Origin: Ruminococcaceae bacterium AB4001
Lineage (GTDB): Bacteria; Bacillota; Clostridia; Saccharofermentanales; Saccharofermentanaceae
Direction: 5' to 3'
DNA length: 64,000 nucleotides
Assembly: GCA_000621765.1 (NCBI GenBank)
Contig: JHXJ01000015.1
Coordinates: 16,224-80,223, forward strand
Shown here: positions 42,279 to 51,139 of the stretch, piece after piece
How positions within the stretch are numbered: the stretch's first letter is position 1
How the letters are laid out: every line of letters starts with the position of its first letter
Program-made: the position numbers and the translations under genes
The notes under the pieces: generated by a model
What the model was told of the DNA's origin: nothing
The model's database searches: none
Seen by the model: only the letters and a program-made list of their open reading frames with translations

Positions 42279-43004
42279 ATGCTCAGCATCGTCGTGCCTG
42301 CTTATAACGAAGGCGAACACATCTACGATAATCTTATGGTCATTGACAAGGCGCTCAGTGCGTTTTCGTCTGACTACGAGATCATCGCAGTTAATGACGG
42401 AAGTCGCGATAACACGGGCGATGAGGTCAGACGTGCTGCAAAAGACAATCCCAACATCAAGGATTTCGGCTATGACGTAAACCGCGGCAAGGGCGGTGCG
42501 GTCTCCTGGGGAGCCATAAACAGCAAGGGCGACATCGTGGGATTCATCGACGCCGACCTGGACCTTTCACCGGACCTCATCAGCGGTTACTATACCGAGC
42601 TTATCGCAACGGGTTCTGATGTCGTTATCGGATCCAAGATGCATAAGGATTCCAAACTCGAATATCCTGCGGCCAGAAAGCTCTTTTCTTTTTGCTATTT
42701 CATCATGCTCAAAGTCCTTTTCGGGCTTAAGTGCCATGACACCCAGACCGGTCTTAAGCTCTATAAGGGTTCTCTGATAAGGGAGATAGCTCCTTTAAGA
42801 AGGATTGACGGCTATGCCTTTGATATTGAGCTTTTAGCGCTTGCATCCAGGAAAAAGGCCAAGCTCACCGAGATGCCGGTCGAGCTGAATTATACGAGAA
42901 ACCAGTCCTTCGGCAGGATCAAGTTCAGGGACGTCTGGAAGATGTTCACCGACACCTGGAAGATCTGGTGGAACCTGAGAGTAAGAAAGAATTATTTCAA
43001 GTGA
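42279..43004 (+). CDS. Family 2 glycosyltransferase (dolichyl/undecaprenyl-phosphate type)
   Basis: 241 aa. GT-A fold: MLSIVVPAYNEGEHIYDNL at the start, VNDGSRDNTGDEV, GKGGAVSWG, and the DxD motif in FIDADLDL; C-terminal QTGLKLYKG...GYAFDIELLALASRK. It resembles dolichol-phosphate mannosyltransferase/glucosyltransferase proteins without a membrane tail. It moves a sugar from an NDP-sugar to polyprenyl phosphate. SD GAAGGA upstream; terminator overlaps its stop. Confidence 0.88.
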   Translation: MLSIVVPAYNEGEHIYDNLMVIDKALSAFSSDYEIIAVNDGSRDNTGDEVRRAAKDNPNIKDFGYDVNRGKGGAVSWGAINSKGDIVGFIDADLDLSPDLISGYYTELIATGSDVVIGSKMHKDSKLEYPAARKLFSFCYFIMLKVLFGLKCHDTQTGLKLYKGSLIREIAPLRRIDGYAFDIELLALASRKKAKLTEMPVELNYTRNQSFGRIKFRDVWKMFTDTWKIWWNLRVRKNYFK

Positions 43005-43032
43005 GGCATAAGAGCATATTGCCTCACTTTTT
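43001..43032 (+). terminator. Terminator overlapping the glycosyltransferase stop
   Basis: Stem GTGAGGCA (43001-43008) / TGCCTCAC (43020-43027) followed by TTTTTC. The TGA stop is part of the 5' arm. Confidence 0.9.
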
Positions 43033-43090
43033 CATTCATAATGACCTAAAAATGTAACTATTTGTTCGAGTATTATTCACGTTGTTTTGT

Positions 43091-43096
43091 TATACT
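43091..43096 (+). promoter_or_regulatory. -10 box just before the HD gene
   Basis: TATACT, seven bases, then GTG 43104. Compatible with a leaderless message. Confidence 0.45.
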
Positions 43097-43103
43097 TAGC
43101 GAG

Positions 43104-43730
43104 GTGCTAGAACACGCTTTGATAATATCAAAGCATAAGAGGTATGGATTGGCTTTACATTTTGCAAAACGCATAACTGAATACAGACTTGCTAAGGATC
43201 TGTTCACACGTGGAAAAGATATCATCTTGAGCCCCGAAGCTCAGGTTATGAAGGAATTTACACAGCATGGTGAGACAACTGTTTTTGAGCATTGCATCGC
43301 AGTTGCAAAGTTCAGCCTTCTTATCGCATATTTCCTTGAAAGAACACTTAAGATAGAAGTAAATAAGGACAGCCTTGTAAGAGGCGCGCTCCTTCACGAC
43401 TATTTCCTCTACGACTGGCACGTTAAGGGCAGCGCACAGGGCCTTCACGGTTTTACACATCCCCGTGTTGCCAAAGAGAATGCAGACAGGGACTTCGGTC
43501 TTAATGATATCGAGAGAGACATAATCGCAAAGCACATGTTCCCTCTGACACCTTTCCTTCCCATGTACCGTGAGAGCGTCATCGTAAGCCTTGCTGACAA
43601 GTGGTGCGCTCTGGCAGAGACATTCAAGATCGATGTGTCTTCCTACATCATCTACCGCGTAAATTTCCGTATCGCACTTGCGAACGGAGACTATTCCATC
43701 GACTACGGCGAGACTTTGGCTGAAGCTTAA
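43104..43730 (+). CDS. HD-domain phosphohydrolase
   Basis: 208 aa from GTG 43104; an in-frame TTG at 43062 lies upstream of the likely -10. The HD motif set is seen: VFEHCIAVA, LLHDYFLYDWH, HPRVAKENA, and SLADKWCALAE. Members of this group are uncharacterised metal-dependent phosphohydrolases common in Firmicutes. No substrate can be named. Confidence 0.82.
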   Translation: MLEHALIISKHKRYGLALHFAKRITEYRLAKDLFTRGKDIILSPEAQVMKEFTQHGETTVFEHCIAVAKFSLLIAYFLERTLKIEVNKDSLVRGALLHDYFLYDWHVKGSAQGLHGFTHPRVAKENADRDFGLNDIERDIIAKHMFPLTPFLPMYRESVIVSLADKWCALAETFKIDVSSYIIYRVNFRIALANGDYSIDYGETLAEA

Positions 43731-43732
43731 GT

Positions 43733-43738
43733 TATAAT
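43733..43738 (+). promoter_or_regulatory. -10 box placing NUDIX ATG at +1
   Basis: TATAAT directly after the HD stop codon, six bases (TCTCAC), then ATG 43745. No SD. Confidence 0.55.
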
Positions 43739-43744
43739 TCTCAC

Positions 43745-44236
43745 ATGCGTGTCGAGAATCTCACAACATTGATCTACATTACAAGGGGCAGCGACTGCCT
43801 CTTTATCCGCAAGACCAGAAAAGGCGATATGAACCTTGATAAGTATCTGGGCATCGGCGGTCATTTCGAAAAGGACGAGACAGCAGAAGAATGCGTCTTG
43901 AGGGAATTGAATGAAGAGGCGGCTATCTGCCTCACATCTCTTGAGGAATTCCGTTACAGGGGACTGATAACATTTATTTCTTCTGAATACCCGACCGAGT
44001 ACATGCATGTGTTTACGGCATCCGTTGCTGACGGATTTGAGCTCCCGGAACAGGCCTGTGACGAAGGCGAACTCTGCTGGGTACCGCTTGCTGACATCAA
44101 TGACCTGCCCGTCTGGGAGGGCGATAAGATCATGTTCGACTACCTTTTCGGCTCGATGAAAGACTCCGGATTCTTTACCATGAAGTTCCGTTATGAAGGC
44201 AGTGTCCTGGCCGAACACGAGGAGAAAAACTGGTAA
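43745..44236 (+). CDS. NUDIX hydrolase (MutT-like)
   Basis: 163 aa. NUDIX box: G-HFEKD-E-TAEECVL-RELNEEAAI; the conserved final Gly is Ala, otherwise complete. The N-terminus NLTTLIYITRGSDCLFIRKTRKGDMNLDKYLGIGGHFE is typical of the 8-oxo-dGTP/MutT subgroup in Clostridia. Likely cleans or adjusts nucleotide pools; substrate inferred only. The gene begins 15 bp after the HD gene and appears to have its own leaderless promoter. Confidence 0.87.
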   Translation: MRVENLTTLIYITRGSDCLFIRKTRKGDMNLDKYLGIGGHFEKDETAEECVLRELNEEAAICLTSLEEFRYRGLITFISSEYPTEYMHVFTASVADGFELPEQACDEGELCWVPLADINDLPVWEGDKIMFDYLFGSMKDSGFFTMKFRYEGSVLAEHEEKNW

Positions 44237-44267
44237 CAACGCACCCGGACCTGACTGACAGTTCCTT

Positions 44268-44297
44268 GTTGCCAGACCTGTTCCGATATGTTATATT
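44268..44297 (+). promoter_or_regulatory. Promoter of the MFS leader
   Basis: TTGCCA (44268-44273), 18-bp spacer, TATATT (44292-44297). It would start a transcript about 27 nt before the leader ATG. Confidence 0.6.
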
Positions 44298-44330
44298 TCA
44301 CTTGAAATTCTTAAGAAAGGCGCTTCTCAC

Positions 44331-44417
44331 ATGCACTGGATAACAATAAACATCCATCTTATGTTCGGTTCCATTGTTGCTTCCTGTGGGAGAAGTCTGC
44401 CTGTTTGCAGGAAATAA
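44331..44417 (+). CDS. Putative 28-codon leader peptide of the MFS gene
   Basis: ATG 44331 to TAA 44415-44417, with AAGAAAGG upstream (spacing ~10-12 nt). Its 3' half encodes the 5' arm of the terminator at 44389-44455, and CTTCTCAC just before the ATG can pair with GTGGGAGAAG inside it. This is the geometry of antibiotic-induced ribosome-stalling attenuators in front of efflux and resistance genes. Confidence 0.6.
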   Translation: MHWITINIHLMFGSIVASCGRSLPVCRK

Positions 44418-44460
44418 TCAATATAATCCGAACTTAAATTTCTGATGACTTCTCCTTTTT
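44389..44460 (+). terminator. Candidate attenuator terminator before MFS gene
   Basis: GGAGAAGTC (44389-44397) / GACTTCTCC (44447-44455) followed by TTTTT. The long 49-nt interior contains a small CCTG-TTTG-CAGG hairpin (44400-44411). Confidence 0.65.
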
Positions 44461-44487
44461 CTTGAACAAGATTAAAGGAGTTTTTTT

Positions 44488-45582
44488 ATGTCTAAATTAA
44501 ATATTAAAAGACAGCTTTCGCTGCTGTATGTATCAAATTTCATGTTCAACATATCCATTGCCGGTGCGGCATGGGTACTGCTGCTCGTATCTGACGGATA
44601 CTCTCTGGTACAGGTGGGCCTGGCGGAGACGGTCTTCCACATAGTGAGCCTTTCTGCTGAGATCCCTTCAGGGATGTTCGCGGATATCTTCGGACGCAAG
44701 AAGAGTCTTATCGTAAGCTGCATCATGTCCATGCTGTCGGCGGTCGCCAGAGGCTTTTTCACGGGTTTCCCGAGCGTGCTCATCTCCATATGCTTTTCGG
44801 CGCTGTCCTATAACTTCATCTCAGGAAGCGACAGCGCTCTTGCCTACGATTCGCTTCTTGAAGAGGGGCAGGCTGAAAAGTACGACAAGTACATCTCGAC
44901 GCAGACGGCCATTTACAGGATTTCCAACGGAATCGCGACACTGTTTGCAGGCGTGGCGGTTATCATGGGCAACAGGAATGCCCATATACTCTCTCTTGGA
45001 ATCTCTGCTGTAAATATGATCTTCCTTCTTTTCTTGCGCGAAAACAAGGTGATAAAAAAGAAGGCGGAAGACTCGCTCAAGAAGCGCATTGTTGACGTTT
45101 ATAAAGGAAGCTTCGGCTTTCTGAAGGGCAACAGGAAAGTCGCAGGGCTCATCTTCAGGAATGCACTTGTCGGAGGGATCGATGTGCTTTTGCTGTTCTT
45201 CCTTCAGGCAAAGCTCCCTATGACAGGTATCCCTGACTGGTCTTTGGGTCCGCTCCTTTTCATCATGTCGATGGGCGGAATAGCAGGCGCTCTTGCTGCG
45301 CGCAAGGTGAAGAATATCTCATTAGGAAAATTATTCTTCTTCTGTATCTCGCTCGCGCTGATAGGCCTTGTGAGCGAATTTACGGGTGTCTGGTATCTGA
45401 TGACGATAGGCGGATTCTTAACGGCCTTTGCTGATGATCTGATACAGATAAGGTCAGATATCTTATTGAACAGCATGGTTCCGGCCGAACAGAGGGCAAC
45501 GCTCATATCGGTAAACTCATTCTGCTTCTCGGTTCTGATGATAATTATGTCACCTTTGGCAGGGTTGATATTTTCGCTCTAA
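44488..45582 (+). CDS. MFS efflux-type transporter
   Basis: 364 aa, slightly short for the family but with ~10-12 hydrophobic segments. The loop 2-3 signature reads GMFADIFGRKKSLIVS (typical GxxaDrxGRrx). AEIPSG and DSALAYDSLLEE resemble macrolide/multidrug exporters of the MFS that are common in Firmicutes. SD AAAGGAG lies 8 nt upstream. The upstream leader peptide and terminator support an antibiotic export role, but this is inference. Confidence 0.85.
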   Translation: MSKLNIKRQLSLLYVSNFMFNISIAGAAWVLLLVSDGYSLVQVGLAETVFHIVSLSAEIPSGMFADIFGRKKSLIVSCIMSMLSAVARGFFTGFPSVLISICFSALSYNFISGSDSALAYDSLLEEGQAEKYDKYISTQTAIYRISNGIATLFAGVAVIMGNRNAHILSLGISAVNMIFLLFLRENKVIKKKAEDSLKKRIVDVYKGSFGFLKGNRKVAGLIFRNALVGGIDVLLLFFLQAKLPMTGIPDWSLGPLLFIMSMGGIAGALAARKVKNISLGKLFFFCISLALIGLVSEFTGVWYLMTIGGFLTAFADDLIQIRSDILLNSMVPAEQRATLISVNSFCFSVLMIIMSPLAGLIFSL

Positions 45583-45634
45583 AAGAAGTTTGATATAATT
45601 TGTTCCAGAATAGGAAGAAGTATGGGGAAAGAAT

Positions 45635-46507
45635 ATGAGATACGATCCTGAAGATCATGAGCTGTACTTTAATAAGGAGATGATCCTAAGCGATGCATCT
45701 TCTGCTGAAAACAGTGAACATTTCAGGGCTTACCAGCATGAGGTTCTGAATCATCCCATAAAGTGGTTCGGAGATACTATTAAAGATCCTGACGGAGAGA
45801 CTACGGGAAAAACTATTGCCGGAGCGATTTCGGGTATTGTGCTGTTTGGCGGTATCCTGGCTGCACTAATATGTCTTTCTGTTAAGCTATATGATGTAAT
45901 ACCGTGGATATTATGCGTCGCGATCGGCCTGATAAGCGCTTTCATTTTCCTTTTCCCGGTCGGAGAAGGAAATAAAGTATTTGCCGAGAGCAAACTGGCG
46001 CAGCGCATCCAGGGCGCAATAGGTGTACTGTGTGCTCTGGGACTTATTGTTATCACGATAACCGTTCCTTCGGACGATAAAGCGCGGTATATCATGATCA
46101 TAGTGCTGGAACTGTGCATTTCCCTATTCCTTACGATGCTCGTAAAGACCATAGCAATCCTCAATGCTCCGAAGAGCATATACCGGGAAGAGGTGCACGC
46201 TGAATGCATCGGTTACGTAAGGACATTTGAATCCCAGAGTGACGGTTCCGGTGGATCTTATTACCCGGTTTATTCTCCTGTTTATGAGTATCACTACAAC
46301 GGCCAGAAGTATCAGTCTTATTGTGATGTCTGGTTCAGAGGAAAAGACGGAACGGTCCCGGTGGGATCCTCGTGTGAGATCAGGATCGATCCTGAAAATC
46401 CGGCCAGGGTTATGGGGAACTGCGGATACTATGCGATCACGCCTGCTGTTTTTGCTATCATGACGTTTATTGCCAGTATTGTTCTTCTGGTTCTTCTGCT
46501 GAAGTAA
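45635..46507 (+). CDS. DUF3592-like membrane protein
   Basis: 290 aa. About five hydrophobic segments (~60-85, 88-108, 125-145, 150-170 and 265-288) enclose a DUF3592-like region (HAECIGYVRTFES..., YYPVYSPVYEYHYNGQKYQSY, PVGSSCEIRIDPENPARV). This Y.PV.eY..nG.xY pattern with a following NP.xP is typical. Function unknown. TATAAT near 45592 provides a promoter. Confidence 0.75.
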   Translation: MRYDPEDHELYFNKEMILSDASSAENSEHFRAYQHEVLNHPIKWFGDTIKDPDGETTGKTIAGAISGIVLFGGILAALICLSVKLYDVIPWILCVAIGLISAFIFLFPVGEGNKVFAESKLAQRIQGAIGVLCALGLIVITITVPSDDKARYIMIIVLELCISLFLTMLVKTIAILNAPKSIYREEVHAECIGYVRTFESQSDGSGGSYYPVYSPVYEYHYNGQKYQSYCDVWFRGKDGTVPVGSSCEIRIDPENPARVMGNCGYYAITPAVFAIMTFIASIVLLVLLLK

Positions 46508-46547
46508 TTCAGATTTGTTTATCAGCAAAAATATAAGGACCGCCAAA

Positions 46548-46607
46548 TTAAGGTTACGTTAAGGTAGATGAGGCGGTTCGTTAAGGTTGCATGTGTAAGA
46601 TTACAAT
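46548..46607 (+). promoter_or_regulatory. Direct-repeat response-regulator-type boxes and promoter
   Basis: TTAAGGT at 46548, 46559 and 46581 (spacings 11 and 22 bp, one face of the helix). The last copy overlaps the -35 position of a promoter whose -10 is TACAAT (46602-46607). This is the arrangement of OmpR/PhoB-family activator sites. An inverted repeat GACCGCC / GGCGGTT flanks the first two boxes. Confidence 0.7.
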
Positions 46608-46634
46608 TGTAAAAAATTGAAGGGGAGTAGGAGT

Positions 46635-48641
46635 ATGAAAAAGATTGCAACGATTACCATGACTATGGCAATAGTGGTGTCTGCTATGACCGGTTGCGTT
46701 TCAGTTCCTGAAGTCGATATACCGGAAACGAGTGAACCGACGGTCATCGAGCTGACACCGGCCAGGGCTCAGGACGATTACTACAGATTCGTCAATGAGG
46801 AAAGATTCAAGACTGCAAAGATCAAATACGGTGAACAGTCTGTTGAGGAGGCCTTTAAGACCGATCTGATCGATGAGCAGTTAGAGACTATCATTGATGA
46901 CTGCGTTTCCGGGTCAGGTTATGCCAAGGGAAGCGAAGAGGACATCATCAAGCACGCGTTTGAGTATTATCAGGCTTATGACTTTAAGAGTGAGCCGATC
47001 CCGGAAGATCTTATGGCAATGATCGAAAAAGTTGATCATGCCGCATCTGTCGATGAGCTTCTTGAGACCGATGCTGAGCTGATAAAAGACTACGGCTTGG
47101 GAGGTCTTGTAAATCTATACACAGACACTAACCCGTTTGATCCGACCGAGAGAGTAATTATGATCGATCAGATCAGCGGCGTTCTCGAGGTCTCTTTCAC
47201 AGACTTGCGTGAAGATTCTTATGGCATTAATACTATTAAGAAAGATGCAACCATGATCCTGAACACAAGGGGTTACGATAAGGAGACATGCGAGACTTAC
47301 GGAAAGGAACTTGCATTCTTAGCTCTTGATCTTTTTGGTGCGACAGATCTTGATTATGCTGAAGATTCCATGAAGCACAAATATATTAAGGCCATTCCGG
47401 CAAGTGATGTTGAAAGCATCATGAGCAACGTTGATATGAAGAAATATCTCGAGGCCATTGGTATTGATTATACTTTGGTAAATAAGTACTGCGTAGCAGA
47501 CCAGAAGCAGCTTAAGATGCTTAACGATATCCTTGTCGACAAGAATCTTAACGCACTCAAAGCATGGGAGCTCGGAAGATTATATTCGAATTACATGGAT
47601 TATATTGCTCCTCATTATGAACAGTTTGAGGCATATGTCGGAAGAAGTTATGATTCGATGCACGATCAGGCGGTCACAACCGTAAAGCGCAAGTTTTCAC
47701 AGGAGACAGATCCTATTTACGTAGAGCGCTATTATTCAGCAGAGACAGATAAGGCTTTGAGAAGCATGTGTGATGATATCAGGGCAGGATACAGGGAACT
47801 CATTTCAAATGCATCCTGGCTCAGCGAAGCGACAAGAACCGAGCTTTTGGCAAAACTCGAAAACATCATCTACATAACCGGAACAGATCTTAAAAGACAT
47901 AACAACGCAGAATATGCGGATATATACGGAAACAATTACTATGAGCTCTGCTTAAATTACGACAGGCTCAGCAGGAAGAAAATGATAGATGAATTCAATC
48001 ATCAGGATCCTGTATCCAGATCTGAGATCGCAATGCCCATGCAGATGATGAACGCATGCTACAATCCTTATTCAAACAACATTACGATCACGGCAGCGAT
48101 CACTAACGATCCTTTCTTTAACCCTAATGCCGATTACTATACAAATCTCGGAGGATTAGGTGCCGTAATCGCTCATGAGATGGGTCATGCCTTTGACAGT
48201 AACTGCATTCTTTTCAATTCAAAGGGCGAATACGATCCTTCCTGGATCTCAGACAGTGACATGCAGACACTCAATGAGCGCGATGAAAAGGCTGCAAGAT
48301 ATTTTGAGGATAATTTCATCGTATTCGGAGTTTATCATGTTGACGGAGAACAAACCCTCGGTGAGAACTACGCTGACCTTGGCGGAGTTGAATGCGTCTG
48401 CTCACTTACGAAAACAAAGGAAGACAGGATAAAGCTTTTCGAGAGCTACGCAAGGATCTGGTGTGAGATCATTACAGATGAAGCTATCATCAATCAGATC
48501 GCATATGACGAGCACAGTCCTTCATATATAAGGGTAAATGCTATTCTCGCAAGTATTGACGAATTCTATGATACTTACGATGTCAAAGAGGGCGACAGCA
48601 TGTATATCGCTCCTGAAGACCGAATTTCGAGATGGTATTAA
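46635..48641 (+). CDS. M13-family (neprilysin/PepO-like) zinc metallopeptidase lipoprotein
   Basis: 668 aa from ATG 46635 (SD GGAG); an earlier TTG at 46617 is rejected. Lipobox SAMTGC at ~19-24. The zinc motif HEMGH is in AVIAHEMGHAFDSN, and the third ligand is in ENYADLGG, as in M13 peptidases; NAYYNP-like NACYNPYSNNIT precedes it. It cleaves peptides outside the membrane. It heads an operon with an ABC transporter (gaps 15 and 17 bp), so the peptidase and transporter may deal with the same peptides or wall-active compounds. Confidence 0.93.
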   Translation: MKKIATITMTMAIVVSAMTGCVSVPEVDIPETSEPTVIELTPARAQDDYYRFVNEERFKTAKIKYGEQSVEEAFKTDLIDEQLETIIDDCVSGSGYAKGSEEDIIKHAFEYYQAYDFKSEPIPEDLMAMIEKVDHAASVDELLETDAELIKDYGLGGLVNLYTDTNPFDPTERVIMIDQISGVLEVSFTDLREDSYGINTIKKDATMILNTRGYDKETCETYGKELAFLALDLFGATDLDYAEDSMKHKYIKAIPASDVESIMSNVDMKKYLEAIGIDYTLVNKYCVADQKQLKMLNDILVDKNLNALKAWELGRLYSNYMDYIAPHYEQFEAYVGRSYDSMHDQAVTTVKRKFSQETDPIYVERYYSAETDKALRSMCDDIRAGYRELISNASWLSEATRTELLAKLENIIYITGTDLKRHNNAEYADIYGNNYYELCLNYDRLSRKKMIDEFNHQDPVSRSEIAMPMQMMNACYNPYSNNITITAAITNDPFFNPNADYYTNLGGLGAVIAHEMGHAFDSNCILFNSKGEYDPSWISDSDMQTLNERDEKAARYFEDNFIVFGVYHVDGEQTLGENYADLGGVECVCSLTKTKEDRIKLFESYARIWCEIITDEAIINQIAYDEHSPSYIRVNAILASIDEFYDTYDVKEGDSMYIAPEDRISRWY

Positions 48642-48656
48642 AGGGGTGATAGGGAA

Positions 48657-51122
48657 ATGAATATTATATTAAAGAACTCATTAAAGAATATTTTCAGAAA
48701 ACCGTTCCGGACGATACTCGTCGTTTTTGCGATCTTTGTAAGCAGCCTCTGTGCGTTGCTCTGTTTTGACTTAAGCGACAGCATTACTTATGTCCTTACA
48801 AGCTTCATGGGAAGAATTTCCCGAGCTGACTTTTTTGTCACTGCAAGAGGAAGCGATCTTTCCAAGCTTCCTGACGGCTTCCCGGAAGCTGACTACATGA
48901 ACATCGTAGCCAACAACGAGATTATATATAAGCCGATCGACGGTGAGTATTGCTATGTTACTACGGAATCGCTCAACATCTATGGCCTTGATATCGATGA
49001 AGCTGTTGATATGAAGTTCATAGCGCCGATGGAACTCAAAGACGGCGAGATCTACATTACGAAAAAGTTTGCGGATGACAACGGTTATAAACCCGGTGAC
49101 AAGTTCATCCTTCACGACAGGGCAAATAATGAGGTCGAACTGACTGTAGGCCAGCTTCTCCCCGATGATAATAAGAATCCGCTGCTTGGCGTGAGGAAGG
49201 CAGTCGTAAATCTTAATACAAGCGACATTCTCTGCTGCGGCTTCAGGGAAGCAGACGTTATCATGATCGATGTCAAGGATAACAGCAAACTCGAAGAAGC
49301 AAAGAAGATACTGGAAGAAAGATATCCTGACGCAAGCGTTGTTGAACTGTATCTGACAGAATCAGATATGGAAATGATCAATGAGCTTAAGGGCGTTTTC
49401 TATCTCCTGTTTGCAGTAACTTTCCTTCTCGTAATCTTTGTTACAGCATCGATCTGCAACAGAATAGTCAGTGAAAGAATGTCATTCATCGGAACACTCA
49501 GAAGCCTCGGAATGAGTACCGGCCGCACATTGAGGATCCTTCTTTTGGAGAATGTTTTATATGCACTCCTCGGAAGCATTCCGGCGACAATACTGTATTC
49601 ATTTATCAGAAATCCGATATTGGATCTTCTCTTCGTGTCTGAAACGTCAGATGGCAGTTCTATTTCGTTGGAGATGCCTGATTATCCGTTTACGCTCGTT
49701 GCAGGAATCATCCTGGGAGCAGCACTTATCGAGTGCCTGATACCTCTCAGAGCGATCCTTAAAGCGCTCAACACATCTATCAGAGATATCATTTTCGATA
49801 ACAGGGATACGGAGTACAGATTCAGCAGATTTACACTGATATCCGGACTTGCATGTCTTGCAGTTGCTATAGTGACATTCTTCTTTAGCAAGTCATTAGT
49901 ATTTGCCACGCTCTGTCTCATAACAGGTGTTGCAGCGCTTGCATTCCTTTTCCCGAGGATATTAAGAGTTGTTACCGGAGCGGTAAAGAAACTTGCAGAC
50001 AAAAAAGAAAATTCCGTCTGGTCATTGTCTGCTGTTGAAGCTATATCACGCAAGAGCACAGTCGGAAGCGGAGTTCTCTGCGCTACTGCTTCTGCAATGT
50101 GCATCATAGTCTATGCACTCTCAGGTGCGTTGGCTGACAATGTAAATGCGCTTCCTTATGACTGCGACGTCATTATGGAATCCACAGTTGATTGCAAATA
50201 CTATTCCTTTATCGATCATCTTGAAGGTGTAACCGGTACTGAGAAATTATATGACCAGTATTATGAAATTAAGGTCAATGATGAGAATTCATCAAGAATG
50301 ATGAAGATCTATGCTCAGAATGAGGATGGCTTTACATACTTCACAGGCTTAAAGGATCTGCCTGAAACATTGGAAGACGGAAGTGTAGTAGTAAATAAGA
50401 AATTTGCAAAACGGAGGGGATTACATGAAGGAGATAGCGTAAAGATCACATATGCTCCTTTGAGCCTTCTCCCGATTGAAAGAGAATACAAGATCGCCAA
50501 GATCGTTGAAGGAAATCCTGAAGATGCAGGCGCTGAAACACTGATCTTAACTCAGACAGAATATAAAGTGCTGTTCAACGACAGACCGGGACACCTTCTT
50601 ATAAGATGCAGTGATCCTCAGGCAGTAAAGAAAGCGATCGAAACTTACGCAAAGGGTTCTTATGATAATGTCCGTACTTTAGAAGAGGTTATCGAAGATA
50701 ACGAATCAGACGGCGCAAAGAGCATGGCAGTAATTACAACCGTCATAGTCGTCTCTCTCGGTATGACAGCGATCGGTATGATCTCCAATCAGCTGATAGG
50801 ATTTGAGGGAAGAAAGAAAGAGTGTGCCGTAATGCTCTCTACAGCAATGAGTAAGAGAAGACTGTCAGGCATACTTCTGAGAGAAGTCCTTATAACATCG
50901 GTCACAGCTTCGGCTGCCGGAGTGCTCGTAGGTTCGCTTTTGACCATCGTGCTCAGGACTGCAATAGATAATGCACAGTCGATAATACTGGACGTCACGA
51001 TAGATCCCTTAAAGGTATTGCTGTTCTTCGTGATCATGTCAGCAGTATTTACGACAACAGTACTCTTCCCGATAAGGAATCTCAGGAAGATGAAGATATC
51101 AGAACAGATTAAGTATGAGTAA
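48657..51122 (+). CDS. ABC transporter permease (FtsX/MacB type)
   Basis: 821 aa. One N-terminal membrane helix (~15-38), a large extracytoplasmic domain, a three-helix FtsX core (~245-375), two further helices (~395-430), a second extracytoplasmic domain and a final FtsX core (~690-815). This double-FtsX plan is that of antimicrobial-peptide and lipoprotein-release type permeases. RNILKNSLKNIFRKPFRT-type starts are typical. The partner ATPase follows. Confidence 0.9.
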   Translation: MNIILKNSLKNIFRKPFRTILVVFAIFVSSLCALLCFDLSDSITYVLTSFMGRISRADFFVTARGSDLSKLPDGFPEADYMNIVANNEIIYKPIDGEYCYVTTESLNIYGLDIDEAVDMKFIAPMELKDGEIYITKKFADDNGYKPGDKFILHDRANNEVELTVGQLLPDDNKNPLLGVRKAVVNLNTSDILCCGFREADVIMIDVKDNSKLEEAKKILEERYPDASVVELYLTESDMEMINELKGVFYLLFAVTFLLVIFVTASICNRIVSERMSFIGTLRSLGMSTGRTLRILLLENVLYALLGSIPATILYSFIRNPILDLLFVSETSDGSSISLEMPDYPFTLVAGIILGAALIECLIPLRAILKALNTSIRDIIFDNRDTEYRFSRFTLISGLACLAVAIVTFFFSKSLVFATLCLITGVAALAFLFPRILRVVTGAVKKLADKKENSVWSLSAVEAISRKSTVGSGVLCATASAMCIIVYALSGALADNVNALPYDCDVIMESTVDCKYYSFIDHLEGVTGTEKLYDQYYEIKVNDENSSRMMKIYAQNEDGFTYFTGLKDLPETLEDGSVVVNKKFAKRRGLHEGDSVKITYAPLSLLPIEREYKIAKIVEGNPEDAGAETLILTQTEYKVLFNDRPGHLLIRCSDPQAVKKAIETYAKGSYDNVRTLEEVIEDNESDGAKSMAVITTVIVVSLGMTAIGMISNQLIGFEGRKKECAVMLSTAMSKRRLSGILLREVLITSVTASAAGVLVGSLLTIVLRTAIDNAQSIILDVTIDPLKVLLFFVIMSAVFTTTVLFPIRNLRKMKISEQIKYE

Positions 51123-51139
51123 TAAAGTGGAGGAATAAT

